A stretch of DNA of 64,000 nucleotides from Hafnia alvei (GCF_034424155.1 NZ_CP139993.1:62001-126000); one strand, 5' to 3'; counted from the first letter of the stretch, positions 19,584 to 30,103 are shown. Numbers and translations are program-made. Notes: generated by a model not told the origin, from the letters alone.

Positions 19584-20546
19584 CTAACGCCATATAAATT
19601 TCTCTGGTAATGTAATACCTAAAATTTCCTCACGGGCAACTCGCCAAAATTGTCTTATTTCAGCTTTTACACCCGAACTGTTAACGCCCAATACTTTAAA
19701 TATTAAGCCACAATGGTTAGGCAATCTTGTTGCACCACAAGCTATTTGGTGATCAACATCAAACCGAGCTGGTATTCGGGCTAAGATTCGATCATGGTGT
19801 TCTTTTGGCGTTAATAATGTCACATTACCAAAGACTTCAAAATCTTGCATAATGCCGATAGCATCAAGGCTTTCTGATTTAGGTTCTAATATATACTTCT
19901 CAACAAACAACTCCTTATTACTCAAGTCGTAGGCGGCTACTCTAGATGAGTAAACATCAAAACCAAAGCGCTCTTCAGGATGATGATACTTCCGTCCCGA
20001 CATTAAGATCTCCGAATAAATAGCTGTCGCTGTCGGATGAATACAAATAGACGTATCAGTGATAAAACGGGAGTTTCTATGCGGAATAAGTGGATCTGGC
20101 ATAAACTCCATATAGCTGTTTTCTTCGAGAGTAAATTTTTGTGTCTGAGATGCATAGTTGGCATTCATCATGTGAACTTTAGTCGCTGACTGTGTGGTAA
20201 TATGAGCACAAGCTCCCCGTTCCACATGTACGTCGGTCTCTAATCGGTCACCTTGCAAAATACATCCCGATGTTGAAATCATCGTGACACAAGGTAGTTC
20301 AGGCATTTCTTCATCCCAGTACAATGCCTTTTGCACCAGAGACGGAACTCGCCGTTCCATTTCTGCCAAAATACTACGCTGTTCACGTTTTGCGAATCTA
20401 AGCTTGAGATAACCTCTTTTACCAATGGCACCACTGCGCATTTGCGCTGGTTCACTCTGGTATTGCGCTAACTCTGGAGCATGAGCACCTAATGCATGAT
20501 GACTCCCTAGTGAATCTCTATTTATGCAATCAGATCCCCGTGACAT
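19584..20546 (-). CDS. ureD: Urease accessory protein UreD
   Basis: This is the 320-residue UreD/UreH scaffold protein that, with UreF and UreG, docks on the UreABC apoenzyme and channels nickel into the active site. Family text includes GAIGKRGYLKLRFAKREQRS, CVTMISTSGCILQGDRLETD, THITTQSATKVH-like (AHITTQSATKVHMM), EFMPDPLIPHRNSRF and GVKAEIRQFWRVAREEILG near the C-terminus. The start overlaps the ureG stop (TAATG), indicating translational coupling. Length is normal for the Yersinia-type operon. Confidence 0.95.
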   Translation of the reverse strand: MSRGSDCINRDSLGSHHALGAHAPELAQYQSEPAQMRSGAIGKRGYLKLRFAKREQRSILAEMERRVPSLVQKALYWDEEMPELPCVTMISTSGCILQGDRLETDVHVERGACAHITTQSATKVHMMNANYASQTQKFTLEENSYMEFMPDPLIPHRNSRFITDTSICIHPTATAIYSEILMSGRKYHHPEERFGFDVYSSRVAAYDLSNKELFVEKYILEPKSESLDAIGIMQDFEVFGNVTLLTPKEHHDRILARIPARFDVDHQIACGATRLPNHCGLIFKVLGVNSSGVKAEIRQFWRVAREEILGITLPEKFIWR

Positions 20547-21217
20547 TATGCGCTCTCTCCCTCTGGTGGTTCGTGAGTAAATAAGAAATCACGCATAATC
20601 ATGTCAACCAACTCTTCTACACCTTGCCCTGTTTTACAGTTAGTTAGAATATAAGGACGTCCACCTCGAACCACTTGAGTGTCACTTTCCATAATATCAA
20701 GACTAGCGCCAACATAGGGAGCAAGGTCAATTTTATTGATAACTAAAATATCGGCCTGTACCAGCCCTGGGCCATTTTTACGTGGTATTTTTTCACCTTC
20801 AGCAACATCAATAACATAGATGTAAAAATCGGCTAGTGCCGGGCTAAACGTGAGCGTTAAGTTATCTCCCCCGCTTTCAATCATAATCAAGTCGCTATCA
20901 GGAAAGCGTTCTTCCATCTCTTCTACAGCGGCAATATTCATGCTCGGGTCTTCACGCACAGCTGTATGAGGGCAAGCGCCAGTTTCGACTCCTAAAATTT
21001 TTTCTTCATCTAAAATACCTTTTAACGTTCGCTTAACCTGTTTGGCATCTTCAGTAGTTACAATGTCGTTGGTGATAATAAGAGGCTTGACCCCTCGCTT
21101 AATGAGGATTGGCGTAATAACCTCAATGATGGCCGTTTTTCCAGATCCAACAGGACCACCAATTCCAATACGCGCTATTTTTTTGTTCGAAGAGTAATTT
21201 GCTACATGGTTTTTCAT
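20546..21217 (-). CDS. ureG: Urease accessory GTPase UreG
   Basis: UreG is the SIMIBI GTPase that carries nickel and supplies GTP energy for active-site assembly. The 223-residue protein has the P-loop GPVGSGKT at residues 21-28, the metal-binding C-P-H motif in [15 protein letters not shown], and the guanine-specificity motif in LVINKID. Length and motifs are complete. It follows ureF by 21 bp and is coupled to ureD. Confidence 0.97.
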   Translation of the reverse strand: MKNHVANYSSNKKIARIGIGGPVGSGKTAIIEVITPILIKRGVKPLIITNDIVTTEDAKQVKRTLKGILDEEKILGVETGACPHTAVREDPSMNIAAVEEMEERFPDSDLIMIESGGDNLTLTFSPALADFYIYVIDVAEGEKIPRKNGPGLVQADILVINKIDLAPYVGASLDIMESDTQVVRGGRPYILTNCKTGQGVEELVDMIMRDFLFTHEPPEGESA

Positions 21218-21238
21218 GTGTATCTTTCCCAGTTATCA

Positions 21239-21940
21239 TTAATTACTAAATAATCGTACGTGCGCATTAACATGTACTGCAGCAAGTACATCCACTATCG
21301 GTGTATAAGAAGACATTTGTTGAATATCGCCAACTTCGGCAATATCACAATACGCGTCAATATTCTGAGTTAACTCAAACAAAATACGCTGTGTGTCAAA
21401 ATGGGTGACACGCATTAATCGCATAGCCGCGCTTAAAATAGTCATTGCTACGCCATATTGGTGCATCACGACAACTTCTCGCTCTGCAATTCCCTGCACG
21501 GCCATAATCAGCGCTTGAGTTGCCGGGTAAGTCCCCGCAGTCTCGCCTTGTTTGATCTGCGCTAGCCACCAACTAATCAAAGGATGTTCGATGACATGTA
21601 TAGACATCTCCGCTAACTTTTTCCCCATTCGCGTCGACATCAGACGGCTTTCTTCATTAAGCTTGCGGTTGTTTATTGCCCAGTCTGCATGAATTATTTC
21701 TTCAAGGTTACCTGCAATTACTGCGCGATGAGCCACGATGAGACCAATTCCATCACAGCTCGCAGACTGCTTTAATGCAGTTAAAACAAACCCTTTCAAT
21801 GTGGCTACATCATAAACAATGCCAGTTTGGACGGCAGATTCTACGCCATTGGAAAAAGTGAATGCCCCGACGGGTAATACGGAGTCACCGAACTGCATAA
21901 TACGAATGAGATCTGATGCATTCACGAGAATTGCCTCCAA
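21239..21940 (-). CDS. ureF: Urease accessory protein UreF
   Basis: UreF (233 residues) links UreD and UreG in the activation complex and gates GTPase activity. Recognisable family text: [20 protein letters not shown] near the N-terminus (the LLQLxSPxLPxGxFxxS equivalent), then LVAHRA, and [22 protein letters not shown] with the conserved C-terminal helix. It begins six bases after the ureE stop. Confidence 0.95.
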   Translation of the reverse strand: MEAILVNASDLIRIMQFGDSVLPVGAFTFSNGVESAVQTGIVYDVATLKGFVLTALKQSASCDGIGLIVAHRAVIAGNLEEIIHADWAINNRKLNEESRLMSTRMGKKLAEMSIHVIEHPLISWWLAQIKQGETAGTYPATQALIMAVQGIAEREVVVMHQYGVAMTILSAAMRLMRVTHFDTQRILFELTQNIDAYCDIAEVGDIQQMSSYTPIVDVLAAVHVNAHVRLFSN

Positions 21941-21946
21941 TGCAAG

Positions 21947-22609
21947 TTAACTTTTATGTTCGTGTATATGATCGCCATGACTATGTTCATGATTGTGCGT
22001 GTGAATACTTTCAATATGTAAACCAGAAATTGGCGATGAAGTTTCCCCCCGGCTGACATGAACATGAGTATCCGTATCCTCAGCACCACCAAATAACAGG
22101 CGAGCTTCCGAATTAGAGAGCAATGGCAGAATTTCTGCACCCTTAGCAAAATGATAAGGCAGATGTTGGAAACCATGAGTTTTCATCACCGAATCCATCA
22201 TGGTAGTCGCCACGGTCAGTGGTACATAAACTTCATTGTTTTTAGTCACGGCTTTCCAATGTTGATTACCTAATGCGTGCCCCAGCTCAAAGCAGGTCTT
22301 AACTAACTCATCGAATGAACGTTTTTTTAACTCATTAAGAGAAATAACCATGACGTCGCGTAGCTGGATTTGAACGACGATAGCAGTATTTAATGTGTCA
22401 TTCCAAAACAGCACATCCCCATCGGTAAGAACTACGTTGCGCTCGAGAGATATGCCGAGGTCTGCTCCTTGAGAACTAAACTTACGACAGCGGCTTTTTT
22501 GGGCTTCTCGTTGGTCTAGTACTAACAAGTCAATAGTGGAATCTTTAAGCTTTGCTTGCCAAACGGGATCTTTTTTAATATTTCCAAGTACGTTCTCAAT
22601 TAAAATCAT
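21947..22609 (-). CDS. ureE: Urease nickel metallochaperone UreE
   Basis: UreE (220 residues) binds Ni2+ and passes it to UreG. The protein shows the peptide-binding N-terminal domain ([20 protein letters not shown] and [18 protein letters not shown]) and the metal-binding domain ([14 protein letters not shown], with the conserved interface histidine in GNQHW). It ends in a histidine-rich tail: the last 18 residues contain eight His. Such tails bind additional nickel. It lies 96 bp after ureC. Confidence 0.95.
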   Translation of the reverse strand: MILIENVLGNIKKDPVWQAKLKDSTIDLLVLDQREAQKSRCRKFSSQGADLGISLERNVVLTDGDVLFWNDTLNTAIVVQIQLRDVMVISLNELKKRSFDELVKTCFELGHALGNQHWKAVTKNNEVYVPLTVATTMMDSVMKTHGFQHLPYHFAKGAEILPLLSNSEARLLFGGAEDTDTHVHVSRGETSSPISGLHIESIHTHNHEHSHGDHIHEHKS

Positions 22610-22705
22610 GAAAGTATTATCTCTTAGGTAAGTTGCTTACCATCATCCGTGTACTATTCGGTGTGATGATCCAGAAATTAGTATGTCGTACCAGACTCGT
22701 TTAAA

Positions 22706-24424
22706 TTATCCAAAGAAGTAGCGCTGGTTCATTGTTGCTATATCGATAGGCTCACAAGTTGCATGAACACCATCCACCTTGACTTCAAACGTTTCTGGAT
22801 TAACTTCAATATGTGGTGTCTGATCATTACGCACTAAATCTCGCTTAGAGATAGCACGACAATTTTTAACAGCGACAACCTGTCTATCCAATCCCGCTTT
22901 CTCTTTTACGCCATCATCGAATGCAGCTTGAGAAACAAAGGTAACGCAGGTGTCTTGCATCGTTTTACCCATTGCACCGAACATTGGGCGATAGAATACT
23001 GGCTGTGGAGTAGGCAATGATGCATTTGGATCACCCATTGCAGCCCAGTTAATCATCCCCCCCTTAATGACCATTTTAGGTTTAGCACCAAAAAAACGAG
23101 GGTCCCAAAGTACAAGATCAGCCATTTTTCCCACTTCAACAGAGCCTAAGATATGGCTGACACCTTGTGCTATAGCAGGATTAATCGTTATTTTTGCAAC
23201 ATAACGTAGAACTCGGAAATTATCGTTATCGGCAGAATCCTCTGGCAACTTACCTCGAGATACTTTCATCGCATGAGCGGTTTGCATAACACGTAACCAG
23301 TTTTCCCCTACACGTCCCATGGCCTGTGAATCGCTGGAGAACATCGAAATAACCCCCATATCGTGCAAAACGTTCTCTGCCGCAATAGTTTCTGGGCGAA
23401 CACGGCTTTCGGCAAAGGCAACATCAGCCGGCACGTTAGGATTTAGGTTGTGACATACCATGATCATATCGAATAGCTCAGCTTGGCTATTGATCCCATA
23501 AGGTAAGGTTGGGTTTGTTGAGCTTGGCAATACGTTAGGTTGACTAGCAACGCGGATGATATCTGGCGCATGCCCCCCTCCAGCACCTTCTGTGTGGAAA
23601 GTATGAATTGTCCGCCCTTCGAAGGCTTCAATGGTATCTTCTACATACCCACATTCGTTTAGGCTATCGGTATGTACCGAAACTTGGATGTCCATTTCAT
23701 CCGCCATACGTAGCGAATGGCGTAAAGAATTTGCCGTTGCCCCCCAGTCTTCATGTACTTTATAACCAACGACACCTGCGGTAGCCTGCTCTAATAGAGG
23801 ACCTCGGCCATAAGAATTACCCTTGCCCAAGATTCCCACATTGATAGGCAATCCTTCTACCGCACGCAACATTTGACGTATGTTCCACGGACCAGGTGTA
23901 ACTGTAGTACCATTTGTACCATCAGTTGGGCCAATTCCGCCGCCGAAAAAGGTTGTCACACCGTTAGACAATGCATGATAGGCTTGCTGTGGAGATATCA
24001 AATGAATATGGGAATCAATACCAGCAGCAGTTAAAATCAAATGCTCACCAGAAATAGCATCGGTGCTGACCCCAACAATCATGCCAGGCGTTACACCATC
24101 CATGACATCTGGGTTTCCACTTTTACCAATACCTACAATTTTCCCGTCACGGAGCCCAACATCAGCTTTAATAACACCTAACTTTGCATCGAGAATAGTG
24201 ACGTTAGTTATAACGAGATCGAGTACACCATTATCACGTGTTAAGTTATTATTCGCCCCCATTCCATCTCGCAACGATTTACCGCCACCATAAACAGACT
24301 CGTCACCATAACCACGTAAATCTTTTTCAATTTCAATAAAAAGGTTTGTGTCTCCTAAACGGATTTTGTCCCCCGTTGTTGGACCGAATAGACCTGCATA
24401 TTCTTGCCGAGAAATTTGAGGCAT
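22706..24424 (-). CDS. ureC: Urease alpha subunit UreC
   Basis: The 572-residue catalytic subunit hydrolyses urea to ammonia and carbamate. Nickel and catalytic residues are visible: the HxH in [13 protein letters not shown], the carbamylated lysine in [11 protein letters not shown], His in [15 protein letters not shown], and Asp in [15 protein letters not shown]. The flap reads MVCHNLNP: Cys and the catalytic His are kept, but Asn replaces the second His of MVCHHL found in many neutral ureases. The same text occurs, as I recall, in the acid-active Yersinia enzyme. It is complete and in the order ureA-B-C-E-F-G-D. Confidence 0.98.
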   Translation of the reverse strand: MPQISRQEYAGLFGPTTGDKIRLGDTNLFIEIEKDLRGYGDESVYGGGKSLRDGMGANNNLTRDNGVLDLVITNVTILDAKLGVIKADVGLRDGKIVGIGKSGNPDVMDGVTPGMIVGVSTDAISGEHLILTAAGIDSHIHLISPQQAYHALSNGVTTFFGGGIGPTDGTNGTTVTPGPWNIRQMLRAVEGLPINVGILGKGNSYGRGPLLEQATAGVVGYKVHEDWGATANSLRHSLRMADEMDIQVSVHTDSLNECGYVEDTIEAFEGRTIHTFHTEGAGGGHAPDIIRVASQPNVLPSSTNPTLPYGINSQAELFDMIMVCHNLNPNVPADVAFAESRVRPETIAAENVLHDMGVISMFSSDSQAMGRVGENWLRVMQTAHAMKVSRGKLPEDSADNDNFRVLRYVAKITINPAIAQGVSHILGSVEVGKMADLVLWDPRFFGAKPKMVIKGGMINWAAMGDPNASLPTPQPVFYRPMFGAMGKTMQDTCVTFVSQAAFDDGVKEKAGLDRQVVAVKNCRAISKRDLVRNDQTPHIEVNPETFEVKVDGVHATCEPIDIATMNQRYFFG

Positions 24425-24500
24425 TTTATATCCTTACTATATCTAATATAAGCGGAAAATTATTGCGAATAAGCATAGGTTTAGGTTATTGATTCTCTAT

Positions 24501-24935
24501 TTATTTAGAAAATTTAAAACCACGCTCAATCGCACGATTAATTGCACCAATTTTATCTGGTCTTTCGTGGTCAGAGACGACGCCTTCGCCTGTCCAGCCA
24601 TCGACTAAATTATTAAATCCATATAAAGTTTGCTTACCACCAAAGGGGATCAAGCTAACTTCAATTTCATCTCCTGGTTCAAAACGAATTGCCGTTGTTG
24701 AGGTGATGTTTAATCTTTTTCCGAATGCTGCAGCACGATCAAATTCCAAGGCCCGATTTGCTTCAAAAAAGTGAAAGTGTGAACCCACTTGAATTGGACG
24801 ATCTCCAGTATTTCGCACTTGAACGTTAACGGCCGGCTTATTCTCATTGAAAGTAATCACCTCTTTTGCCAGAATGCATCCGCCAAGGGGTGTATTTTGC
24901 TCTACGCTTTCATTTGATTTACTTTTGGTACTCAT
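24501..24935 (-). CDS. ureB: Urease beta subunit UreB
   Basis: The 144-residue UreB packs with UreA and UreC in the (ABC)3 trimer. Family text: GGCILAKEVITFNENKPAV, VRNTGDRPIQVGSHFHFFEA, RLNITSTTAIRFEPGDE and GFNNLVDGWTGEG. It has a slightly extended N-terminus, as in Yersinia-type ureases, compared with the ~100-residue Klebsiella subunit. It is separated from ureA by 52 bp. Confidence 0.97.
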   Translation of the reverse strand: MSTKSKSNESVEQNTPLGGCILAKEVITFNENKPAVNVQVRNTGDRPIQVGSHFHFFEANRALEFDRAAAFGKRLNITSTTAIRFEPGDEIEVSLIPFGGKQTLYGFNNLVDGWTGEGVVSDHERPDKIGAINRAIERGFKFSK

Positions 24936-24987
24936 CCTAAAGTCCTCTATAAGATTAGGTTAAGGTTAGTTCACAAAATCTCACCAT

Positions 24988-25290
24988 TTATTTGATAGGA
25001 TCATGTACCGTCACTAACCGGCTACCATCGGTGAAAATAGCCTCGACTTGGACGTTTGGTATGAGGTCGGCAACACCCTCCATAACATCTTCTTGCGTTA
25101 ATACTTGACTGGCTTCTTTCATGACTTCTTCTACGGTTTTACCGTCACGAGCCCCTTCCAAAGCAGTAACAGTAATAATCGATACTGCTTCTGGGTAATT
25201 GAGCTTAAGACCGCGATTTTTACGCTTGAACGCGACATCAGACAGCGTATAGATCATGAGTTTTTCAATTTCTCTGGGGGTGAGCTGCAT
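24988..25290 (-). CDS. ureA: Urease gamma subunit UreA
   Basis: The 100-residue UreA is the first gene of the operon. Text such as [20 protein letters not shown] and [20 protein letters not shown], then [20 protein letters not shown] is typical. The ATG is preceded by CAGGAAGATAT, a good ribosome site. It is complete and unfused, as in enterobacterial three-subunit ureases. Confidence 0.97.
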   Translation of the reverse strand: MQLTPREIEKLMIYTLSDVAFKRKNRGLKLNYPEAVSIITVTALEGARDGKTVEEVMKEASQVLTQEDVMEGVADLIPNVQVEAIFTDGSRLVTVHDPIK

Positions 25291-25928
25291 ATATCTTCCT
25301 GTCGTTATTGAATTTATTGATACATAAACGAATTCATCATCCAGTAATTGCTATCCACTATTAACCTATCGTAAAACAAAGAACGATAGGAAAACGCCTA
25401 TAGATAGAATTTAGAATAAATACTTAGTCCTAGTGGATTTCCACTAACAAAATACATGGTCATTTTCAATACACCCTTCATTCCTGCCATATCATCATTA
25501 CAACAATAGACTTAATTTCATGATGAAGCATCCTGTTTTTTTAACTTTGAAAAATTTGACCGTTTTATCACATATACTAATCTATTAGTAATATATGACA
25601 TGGGCAACTACGTGCTTTAATTAGTATGCTCAATGTATAACATCCCCTTGGAGATTTTATAGCTGTGAGTCAGACGGAATAATAAAGATGTTGAACTTTT
25701 ATTTTGTATATCGGCAATGAATAGTGAAATTACAATGATGACTACGACATTTAAATGTGGGAGAAGAGATGAAAACACATTACTAATCAGTGAATTATCG
25801 CTGAAAGCACATCTATATTTACACATTTAGGCAGATCAAAACCTGTATATCCTAGATGTGACAGAGCTTTTTTTTATATATAAATATCTGCTTCTTTGTA
25901 GTTTAACGTTCTTATTTGGAATAACACT
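25291..25928. other. Divergent regulatory region between ureA and amt
   Basis: This 638-bp AT-rich interval must contain the promoters for the minus-strand urease operon and the plus-strand amt gene. I see no ureR-type regulator gene, no clear sigma-54 promoter (TGGCAC-N5-TTGC) and no glnK. A 69-codon minus-strand ORF at 25617-25826 looks random. TTTTTTTT just upstream of amt is near the start of its leader. Confidence 0.5.
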
Positions 25929-27176
25929 ATGGAACATATAGCTATTGCTTTTCATCAAATCGATGTTGGCAATACAGCATTCATGCTGCTGTGTACAAGC
26001 TTAGTTATGCTAATGACTCCGGGATTAGCTTTCTTCTATGGAGGACTAGTTTCGCGTAAAGATGTCCTTACAATCATGTTGCAAAGCTTTGTATCTATGG
26101 GATGGGTAGCAATTCTTTGGTTTGTTGTTGGCTATTCTCTATGCTTTGGCCCTACGATTAATGGGATCATTGGTGATCCCACCTATTACGCATTTCTCAA
26201 TGGAGTTAAACCTTGGACAATGTATACGGGTAACTCTGGCGGAATACCTCTTATTGTTCATATTGGCTACCAGATGATGTTTGCCATTATAACCCCAGCT
26301 TTGATAACCGGTGCATTTGCAAATCGCGTGACTTTTCGTGCCTACATGATCTTCCTGACGCTATGGTTGCTGTTAGTTTACTGTCCTTTCGTTCATATGA
26401 TTTGGAGCCCCAATGGTCTATTTGCAAAATGGGGTGTACTGGATTTTGCAGGTGGCATTGTTGTTCATGCTACCGCTGGCTTTGCCGCATTAGCGTCAGC
26501 ATTATACGTTGGTAAACGCGTTATGACCAAAGGCGGCGAGCACAGCATTCCCTTTATTGCCCTTGGTGCTGGATTGTTGTGGTTCGGCTGGTACGGTTTT
26601 AATGCAGGATCTGAACTTCGAGTCAATACAGTGACGGTTTCGGCCTTCTTTGCGACTGATATAGCAGCAGCATGTGCCGCTATAACATGGCTGATAATTG
26701 AATATTGTCATACTCGAAAGCCTAAGTTTGTTGGTTTTCTTACAGGTTCTATCGCGGGGCTAGCAACGATTACACCCGCAGCTGGGTATGTTTCTCTACA
26801 GTCGGCTGCACTCATCGGAATTTTAGCCAGCATAGTTTGTTATTTTACTGTGGCTTTAATGCGAAGATATCTCGATGATGCGCTAGATGTGTTTGGCGTT
26901 CATGGCATGGGCGGTGTAACGGGATCAATTCTTCTAGGAGTGTTTGCGACTCAGATTTGGAATCCACAAGGTGTTTCTGGTTTACTTGACGGTAACGTAA
27001 ACTTTTTGTTCAAACAAATTGTCGCTGTCGTATTCGCAAGCGTTTGGTCGTTCATAGTTACTTATGGAATTTTATGGTTCATCGACAAGCTAACACCCGT
27101 CCGAGTTGAAAAAGAATATCAGCTATCTGGGATGGATGAAGAGCAACTTGGTGAAGATGCCTATCCGCTTAATTAA
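25929..27176 (+). CDS. amt: Ammonium transporter (Amt/MEP/Rh family)
   Basis: The 415-residue inner-membrane channel has about eleven membrane helices. Family signatures: MLMTPGLAFFYGGLVSRKDV in the first helices, DFAGGIVVHATAGFAALASA and FGVHGMGGVTGSILLGVFA, which carry the two pore histidines, and the conserved Asp before the first of these. It moves NH4+/NH3 across the membrane. Divergent to ureABCEFGD, it probably exports or recovers ammonia made by urease. I recall an amt gene linked to the acid-activated urease of Edwardsiella ictaluri. No signal peptide extension or glnK partner is present. Confidence 0.95.
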   Translation: MEHIAIAFHQIDVGNTAFMLLCTSLVMLMTPGLAFFYGGLVSRKDVLTIMLQSFVSMGWVAILWFVVGYSLCFGPTINGIIGDPTYYAFLNGVKPWTMYTGNSGGIPLIVHIGYQMMFAIITPALITGAFANRVTFRAYMIFLTLWLLLVYCPFVHMIWSPNGLFAKWGVLDFAGGIVVHATAGFAALASALYVGKRVMTKGGEHSIPFIALGAGLLWFGWYGFNAGSELRVNTVTVSAFFATDIAAACAAITWLIIEYCHTRKPKFVGFLTGSIAGLATITPAAGYVSLQSAALIGILASIVCYFTVALMRRYLDDALDVFGVHGMGGVTGSILLGVFATQIWNPQGVSGLLDGNVNFLFKQIVAVVFASVWSFIVTYGILWFIDKLTPVRVEKEYQLSGMDEEQLGEDAYPLN

Positions 27177-27588
27177 TAGCTGTTACGGTAAACTTTAGCC
27201 TCCTCGTCAAATATCGGCGTAGAGGCTAATCATATCTTTGTCACGTTATCCATAATGAAAGCAGACGCTGATTATTGAAGGCCCCGAGATTTGTCTTATT
27301 GGATAGAGTAGTAAAATTTTGTATGACAACATTAAAGCGACTCAACCGTTGTCTGACGTTAATATGCTGTAACTAAAAATCTTTGTATTGTCGTTGATAT
27401 AACCATCTGCTGATGAAACCCTGGCGTGTCGCGGAGTGAGTTTTCTCTGGCACAGCCCTACCATTTGCCTGGTTTGTTCTGAATGTATTCTTTCATTAAG
27501 AACGGCGCATATTTTATGTGTTTTTATAGTAAGGGCCAATAATCGTTTAGCGGATTAACAACGCAATGAGTACAACGGTCAAACTTAG
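27177..27588. other. Intergenic stretch between amt and IS1 copy 2
   Basis: Just after amt, TAGCCTC...GAGGCTA (27196-27228) could form a loose hairpin but lacks a T-run. The remaining ~350 bp has no supported gene; the minus-strand ORF at 27342-27539 has no family resemblance. Confidence 0.5.
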
Positions 27589-27643
27589 GGTGATGCTGCC
27601 AACTTACTGATTTAGTGTATGATGGTGTTTTTGAGGTGCTCCA

Positions 27644-27919
27644 GTGGCTTCTGTTTCTATCAGCTGTCCCTCCTGTTCAGCTACTGACGGGGTGGTGCGT
27701 AACGGCAAAAGCACCGCCGGACATCAGAGCTATCTCTGCTCTCACTGCCGTAAAACATGGCAACTGCAGTTCACTTACACCGCTTCTCAACCCGGTACGC
27801 ACCAGAAAATCATTGATATGGCCATGAATGGCGTTGGATGCCGGGCAACTGCCCGCATTATGGGCGTTGGCCTCAACACGATTTTACGTCACTTAAAAAA
27901 CTCAGGCCGCAGTCGGTAA
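27644..27919 (+). CDS. insA: IS1 protein InsA
   Basis: InsA of copy 2, 91 codons, same protein sequence as copy 1. It binds the IS1 ends and supplies the N-terminal part of InsAB' by frameshifting. Confidence 0.95.
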   Translation: MASVSISCPSCSATDGVVRNGKSTAGHQSYLCSHCRKTWQLQFTYTASQPGTHQKIIDMAMNGVGCRATARIMGVGLNTILRHLKNSGRSR

Positions 27920-28341
27920 CCTCGCGCATACAGCCGGGCAGTGACGTCATCGTCTGCGCGGAAATGGACGAACAGTGGGGCTATGTCGGGGCTAAATCGC
28001 GCCAGCGCTGGCTGTTTTACGCGTATGACAGGCTCCGGAAGACGGTTGTTGCGCACGTATTCGGTGAACGCACTATGGCGACGCTGGGGCGTCTTATGAG
28101 CCTGCTGTCACCCTTTGACGTGGTGATATGGATGACGGATGGCTGGCCGCTGTATGAATCCCGCCTGAAGGGAAAGCTGCACGTAATCAGCAAGCGATAT
28201 ACGCAGCGAATTGAGCGGCATAACCTGAATCTGAGGCAGCACCTGGCACGGCTGGGACGGAAGTCGCTGTCGTTCTCAAAATCGGTGGAGCTGCATGACA
28301 AAGTCATCGGGCATTATCTGAACATAAAACACTATCAATAA
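27838..28341 (+). CDS. insB: IS1 protein InsB (catalytic part of InsAB')
   Basis: InsB frame of copy 2, 167 codons, intact. It differs from copy 1 by KLHVISK in place of KLYVISK, the form shared with copy 3. Confidence 0.95.
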   Translation: MPGNCPHYGRWPQHDFTSLKKLRPQSVTSRIQPGSDVIVCAEMDEQWGYVGAKSRQRWLFYAYDRLRKTVVAHVFGERTMATLGRLMSLLSPFDVVIWMTDGWPLYESRLKGKLHVISKRYTQRIERHNLNLRQHLARLGRKSLSFSKSVELHDKVIGHYLNIKHYQ

Positions 28342-28356
28342 GTTGGAGTCATTACC

Positions 28357-28694
28357 TGACGTGAAATACGATTGCCATTTCTTGATAAAAATACCCAATC
28401 ACTTTCGGCATTTTTGTAAGAACTACGCTTAGCTATCCAGCTAAATAAAACCTCTTTTTCAATAGGATATAATGGATGTATTGTTGAAAATCCGTTTTTC
28501 AAACGGTGTATGTAAATACATTCACTCGCAAAATCGACATCGGATAGTCGCCAATGGCTAATTTCACTAACGCGGCATCCATGTATATAGCACATCCAAA
28601 TAAGACAACAGTCACGCTCAGGATTCCTTCCCTGTTTAGCAGCAACGAGCAAACGATGAACCTCTGACTCTGTGAGATATCGTCTATTAGGCAT
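28357..28694 (-). pseudogene. FimB/FimE-like tyrosine recombinase truncated by IS1
   Basis: The N-terminal ~112 residues remain: MPNRRYLTESEVHRLLVAAK, CCLIWMCYIHGCRVSEISHW (with the first catalytic Arg) and LSRNGNRISRQ. The IS1 end then adds a few foreign codons (VMTPTY) before a stop. The HxxR, GH and Tyr motifs are lost, so it cannot recombine DNA. FimB/FimE proteins (about 200 residues) flip fimbrial promoter segments. It is divergent to the intact relative at 29552, with an AT-rich spacer between them. Confidence 0.88.
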
Positions 28695-29551
28695 AATAAT
28701 TTCCTCTTCTTGAATTAAACTAATTTTGTGGTTTCTCCAACCGAGAATGTCTTTTTATTAATCAAAACAGTCATATTAATTCAATCCTTGAATCTATAAT
28801 TATAGCCAATAGTTAACAAAAAAACATAAGCAATATAGATTTAACCATATTAACATTAACCTATTTATTGCATCATTACATTAATATTGATTAAACATTA
28901 AAACGTGAACATCACAAAATAATAAAGTACATAATAAATAAACAATATTTCATTTCTATATTAACTTGTATTAGTGATTCTAATTATAAAATTAACACCT
29001 AATATAATGATGGTTTTGTATAAAAGAATGGGAATTTCATAAGTATCTTCACGAAACTCGCATCAGCATACATAGCTCGCTAATAATATTAGAGCAACTT
29101 ATCCATCTAGAGAAAAATACACGAATATAAAGTAATACCTAAGTGGTATCTTTAAGAAAAATATTAGGTAGTTTTAATGAAAAAATTAAACTTTATTTAA
29201 ACACTGAACCAAATTTTAATTTGATCGAAAAATAAAACAGTAATATATCAATCACCAAAACAGTGATCTGTATGTATCATGACATTCATGGGATCCTGCA
29301 GAGTATAGAAAATTATAACCATCTGATATATATAGACTATTGGTGTTAATTAAGTCCAGTGATAACTATATTAGGTTTTAGGAAGTAGTAATTACTAAAT
29401 GGTAGATATTGGAGATTCATGATGAATAACTTGCTAGTAATAGCAGAATTGTTTTTTACTATAAATAATGAGCGAGCTGGTTTCGGTGTGTTGAGATCAG
29501 ATACTTATATTCGTGATAATACGTTATTGCCACCATGACAATGAGACTAGT
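28695..29551. other. AT-rich spacer between two divergent FimB/FimE-like genes
   Basis: An 857-bp, very AT-rich interval that would hold both recombinase promoters. One small ORF (29420-29539, 39 codons, starting ATGATG after TTGGAGATTC) is listed separately. I found no obvious long inverted repeat of the kind that bounds an invertible promoter, but short imperfect repeats cannot be excluded by eye. Confidence 0.5.
29420..29539 (+). CDS. Possible short ORF before the recombinase gene
   Basis: Thirty-nine codons begin MMNNLLVIAELFFTINNERA and end at TGA 29537-29539. GGAG lies seven to eight bases before the ATG, which is a better ribosome site than most in this AT-rich area. It ends 12 bp before the start of the recombinase gene, so it could be a leader peptide for it. 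No family is recognised, and chance is a fair alternative. Confidence 0.25.
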
Positions 29552-30103
29552 ATGAGTTCACGTAAATATCTTACTAGCGAAGAGATCGAAGCGATGATAA
29601 ATTCTGTTCCGGAGGGTGAGTTTTATTATAGAGATAGATGTTTGATTATGATGTCATATATACATGGTTTACGCGTGAGTGAACTCAAAAATATTAAGAT
29701 TGGAGATATAGATATTAAAGGAAAGAATATATATATATCTAGATTGAAGAATGGATTATCAACAATACATCCGTTACAACCGCAAGAGATCGAGGCTATT
29801 TCTCAATGGTTGTATGTTAGAAAATATAGGTTAAACAATGAGCTTAATTATTTTTTCTTATCACGTAATGGGACACCAATCTCCCGCCAGCAGGTATATA
29901 GCCTTATAAAAAAATATGGAAAGATGGCTAACCTTCCTGTATCAGTTCATCCTCACATGCTTCGCCATGCTTGTGGATTCAAACTAGCGGATAATGGAAT
30001 AGATACTAGGCTGATCCAAGATTACCTAGGGCATCGAAATATTCAGCATACAGTGCACTACACTGCGAGTAATCAAAAACGCTTTAAATCGATAAAACTT
30101 TAA
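29552..30103 (+). CDS. FimB/FimE-like site-specific tyrosine recombinase
   Basis: This 183-residue protein (start ATG 29552, MSSRKYLTSEEIEAMINSV) has all catalytic motifs of the FimB/FimE group: Arg in MSYIHGLRVSELKNI, HPHMLRHACGFKLADNG (HxxR), LGHRNIQHTVHYT (GH-x-x-H and the nucleophilic Tyr). The 13 upstream codons in the same frame are unlikely to be used. The family inverts promoter elements of fimbrial operons, but no fimbrial gene is in the window. Its partner at 28357-28694 is broken. GC content is very low, like the whole 28-34 kb segment. Confidence 0.88.
   Translation: MSSRKYLTSEEIEAMINSVPEGEFYYRDRCLIMMSYIHGLRVSELKNIKIGDIDIKGKNIYISRLKNGLSTIHPLQPQEIEAISQWLYVRKYRLNNELNYFFLSRNGTPISRQQVYSLIKKYGKMANLPVSVHPHMLRHACGFKLADNGIDTRLIQDYLGHRNIQHTVHYTASNQKRFKSIKL

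Larger units (their letters stand above)
27589..28356 (+). mobile_element. IS1, copy 2, without target duplication
   Basis: A complete 768-bp IS1 in the same orientation as copy 1. Flanks are CAAACTTAG on the left and TGACGTGAA on the right, so there is no 9-bp duplication. The right end cuts a FimB/FimE-like gene, so an IS1-mediated deletion or rearrangement after insertion is likely. Confidence 0.96.

Noticed and set aside
25617..25826. 69-codon minus-strand ORF between ureA and amt
   Set aside because: No ribosome site, AT-driven composition and no recognisable family.
25291..25928. Sigma-54 promoter or UreR operator in the ureA-amt region
   Set aside because: No TGGCAC-N5-TTGC sequence and no ureR gene were seen.
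27342..27539. 65-codon minus-strand ORF after amt
   Set aside because: No family resemblance and no clear ribosome site; treated as chance.
14719..28356. IS1 composite transposon carrying the urease island
   Set aside because: The outer 9-bp flanks do not match, while copy 1 alone has a perfect duplication.
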